Source: CAYVFC01 sp964450715 (GTDB lineage: Bacteria; Myxococcota_A; Polyangia; Polyangiales; JAFGIB01). Taken from it: DNA of 64,000 nucleotides. Location: the NCBI GenBank assembly GCA_964450715.1, contig CAYVFC010000002.1, positions 77,413 through 141,412 on the forward strand, in the 5' to 3' direction. How positions within the stretch are numbered: position 1 is the stretch's first letter; every line of letters begins with the position of its first letter. Below, in pieces: positions 63,330-64,000 of this stretch. A program made the position numbers and the translations under genes. The notes under the pieces are model-generated. The model was not told where the DNA came from. It worked only from the letters and a program-made list of their open reading frames with translations, and made no database searches.

Positions 63330-63658
63330 TCTCCTCCGGTGCTTCCGGCGCTCGGATTACCGCCGTCCGGCGGTATCGGCGCGCAGGTCGGCCAACGATG
63401 GCACCCTTCCCCGCGATCCCTGTCGCAGTACCAGTCGCCACCGTCGTGCCAGTCCCTACAATCCTGGTCGGTCTGACACGCCGGCTGAGGACCATACAAA
63501 CCGCCGCACCCGCCGGAACCTTCCGGATCTTCCGTATCGGTTCTGCAACCGCCGCCCATCGCCAGAGCACAATAGGCGGCGACCGCCGCGTAGTCCCACA
63601 CGCGCCTCAGCATCGCAGTGATATTTCGCGTGATCGTATCCAGACGATAAATTCCCAC
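63326..63658 (-). CDS. Cys-rich lipoprotein-like substrate candidate A (copy B)
   Basis: Same 110-residue protein as at 52222-52554, GTG start, first gene of the duplicated operon. Confidence 0.75.
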   Translation of the reverse strand: MGIYRLDTITRNITAMLRRVWDYAAVAAYCALAMGGGCRTDTEDPEGSGGCGGLYGPQPACQTDQDCRDWHDGGDWYCDRDRGEGCHRWPTCAPIPPDGGNPSAGSTGGE

Positions 63659-63730
63659 AACTCACCCGCCTGCATTTCGCGTCTATCGCCCGCTCGGACC
63701 GTTACCTTCCATCGGCCCAGACGCGTTTTC

Positions 63731-63759
63731 ATAATAGGTCAAAACGGATCCTTCAACAA
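63731..63759 (-). promoter_or_regulatory. Candidate promoter of the radical SAM/lipoprotein operon (copy B)
   Basis: TTGTTG, a 17-base spacer and TATTAT, as in copy A at 52627-52655. Confidence 0.5.
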
Positions 63760-64000
63760 CCCGCCCGAGCTTCTCCACCTTGGTCGGAAGAAAGGCGGAA
63801 AGGCGTGATCGGGGAGTGCGTTCTTAAGCGAAGCCGTGCCGGGACTTCATCGAAACGATTGATTCCGAGCGCCCGAAAGAGAGTCCTTCCCTTCGCGGAT
63901 AGCGAACACCCGGTTGCCGGCGCAGCGTCCGTCTCGACTCGTCTCTAACTAGTTCCCGGCTCAAAATGCCGGACCGAGCATCGCGCAGCGCGGCGGGCGC

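Larger units (their letters stand above)
60334..64000. repeat. Long direct repeat, copy B (runs off the window)
   Basis: Counterpart of 49230-52896 at offset 11,104; it is at least 3,667 bases long and ends only because the window ends. Confidence 0.95.

Noticed and set aside
1..64000. tRNA or rRNA genes
   Set aside because: No cloverleaf-capable sequence with a typical TTCGAAT-type loop and acceptor stem, and no rRNA signature, was recognised in the gaps between genes.

Overview
The window reads as a chromosomal segment of a high-GC Gram-negative bacterium, most likely a Myxococcota or other deltaproteobacterial lineage. This is an inference. It rests on the Omp85/TamA–TamB pair, the Gly/Ala/Ser- and Asp-rich spacers behind lipoprotein signals, a thrombospondin-type-3 (TSP3) Asp/Cys repeat lipoprotein, and many two-component and c-di-GMP proteins. 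A run of 100 N (43272-43371) marks it as scaffolded draft sequence.

Layout. 1-3149 holds the end of an MscS channel followed by broken genes (PP2C phosphatase, tyrosine recombinase, PIN domain, an MscS with an internal deletion). 3280-10619 is a tamA–tamB pair. 10662-11745 is a CorA remnant butted against an MscS remnant. 12025-16276 is a signalling operon: sensor kinase, a receiver domain fused to an SLC13-type transporter, and a single-domain receiver. 16263-18169 (minus) holds a diguanylate cyclase with an in-frame stop, a shortened universal stress protein, a small hypothetical protein and an HPF/RaiA-like protein. 18741-23393 couples a 1272-aa membrane-anchored ATPase to a complete MscS channel. 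23372-29145 (minus) is a metabolic cluster: lysine-2,3-aminomutase-like radical SAM enzyme, two ATP-grasp ligases, and a GNAT–deacetylase–GNAT fusion. 29493-34362 holds an acidic lipoprotein, a sulfatase-fold enzyme, a sigma-54 activator with a degenerate receiver, and a secreted peptidyl-arginine-deiminase-like protein. A 188-bp MITE-like element lies at 34566-34753. 35226-39847 is a second metabolic cluster: gamma-glutamyltransferase, an ATP-grasp–M20-like fusion, and an N-formylglutamate amidohydrolase-like protein. It is followed by truncated MgtE and CorA.

From about 41.5 kb the window becomes an accessory region: lipoproteins, gene fragments, IS91-type remnants, a group II intron maturase remnant, an SdhA/B-like pair, an AraC/GlxA regulator, a metallo-beta-lactamase-fold protein and a large serine recombinase. 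A block of at least 3.67 kb appears twice (49230-52896 and 60334-64000, offset 11,104). Each copy carries a small operon of two paralogous Cys-rich lipoprotein-like peptides plus a radical SAM/SPASM enzyme. This is the best candidate here for an undescribed peptide- or lipoprotein-modification system.

How the genes may work together (inference): several MscS channels, Mg2+ transporters and the two ATP-grasp clusters fit osmotic and envelope-stress adaptation, with the clusters possibly making a beta-lysine- or glutamyl-containing pseudopeptide solute. The many abrupt joins between unrelated gene pieces indicate either heavy deletion and rearrangement or assembly chimerism; this cannot be settled from sequence alone.
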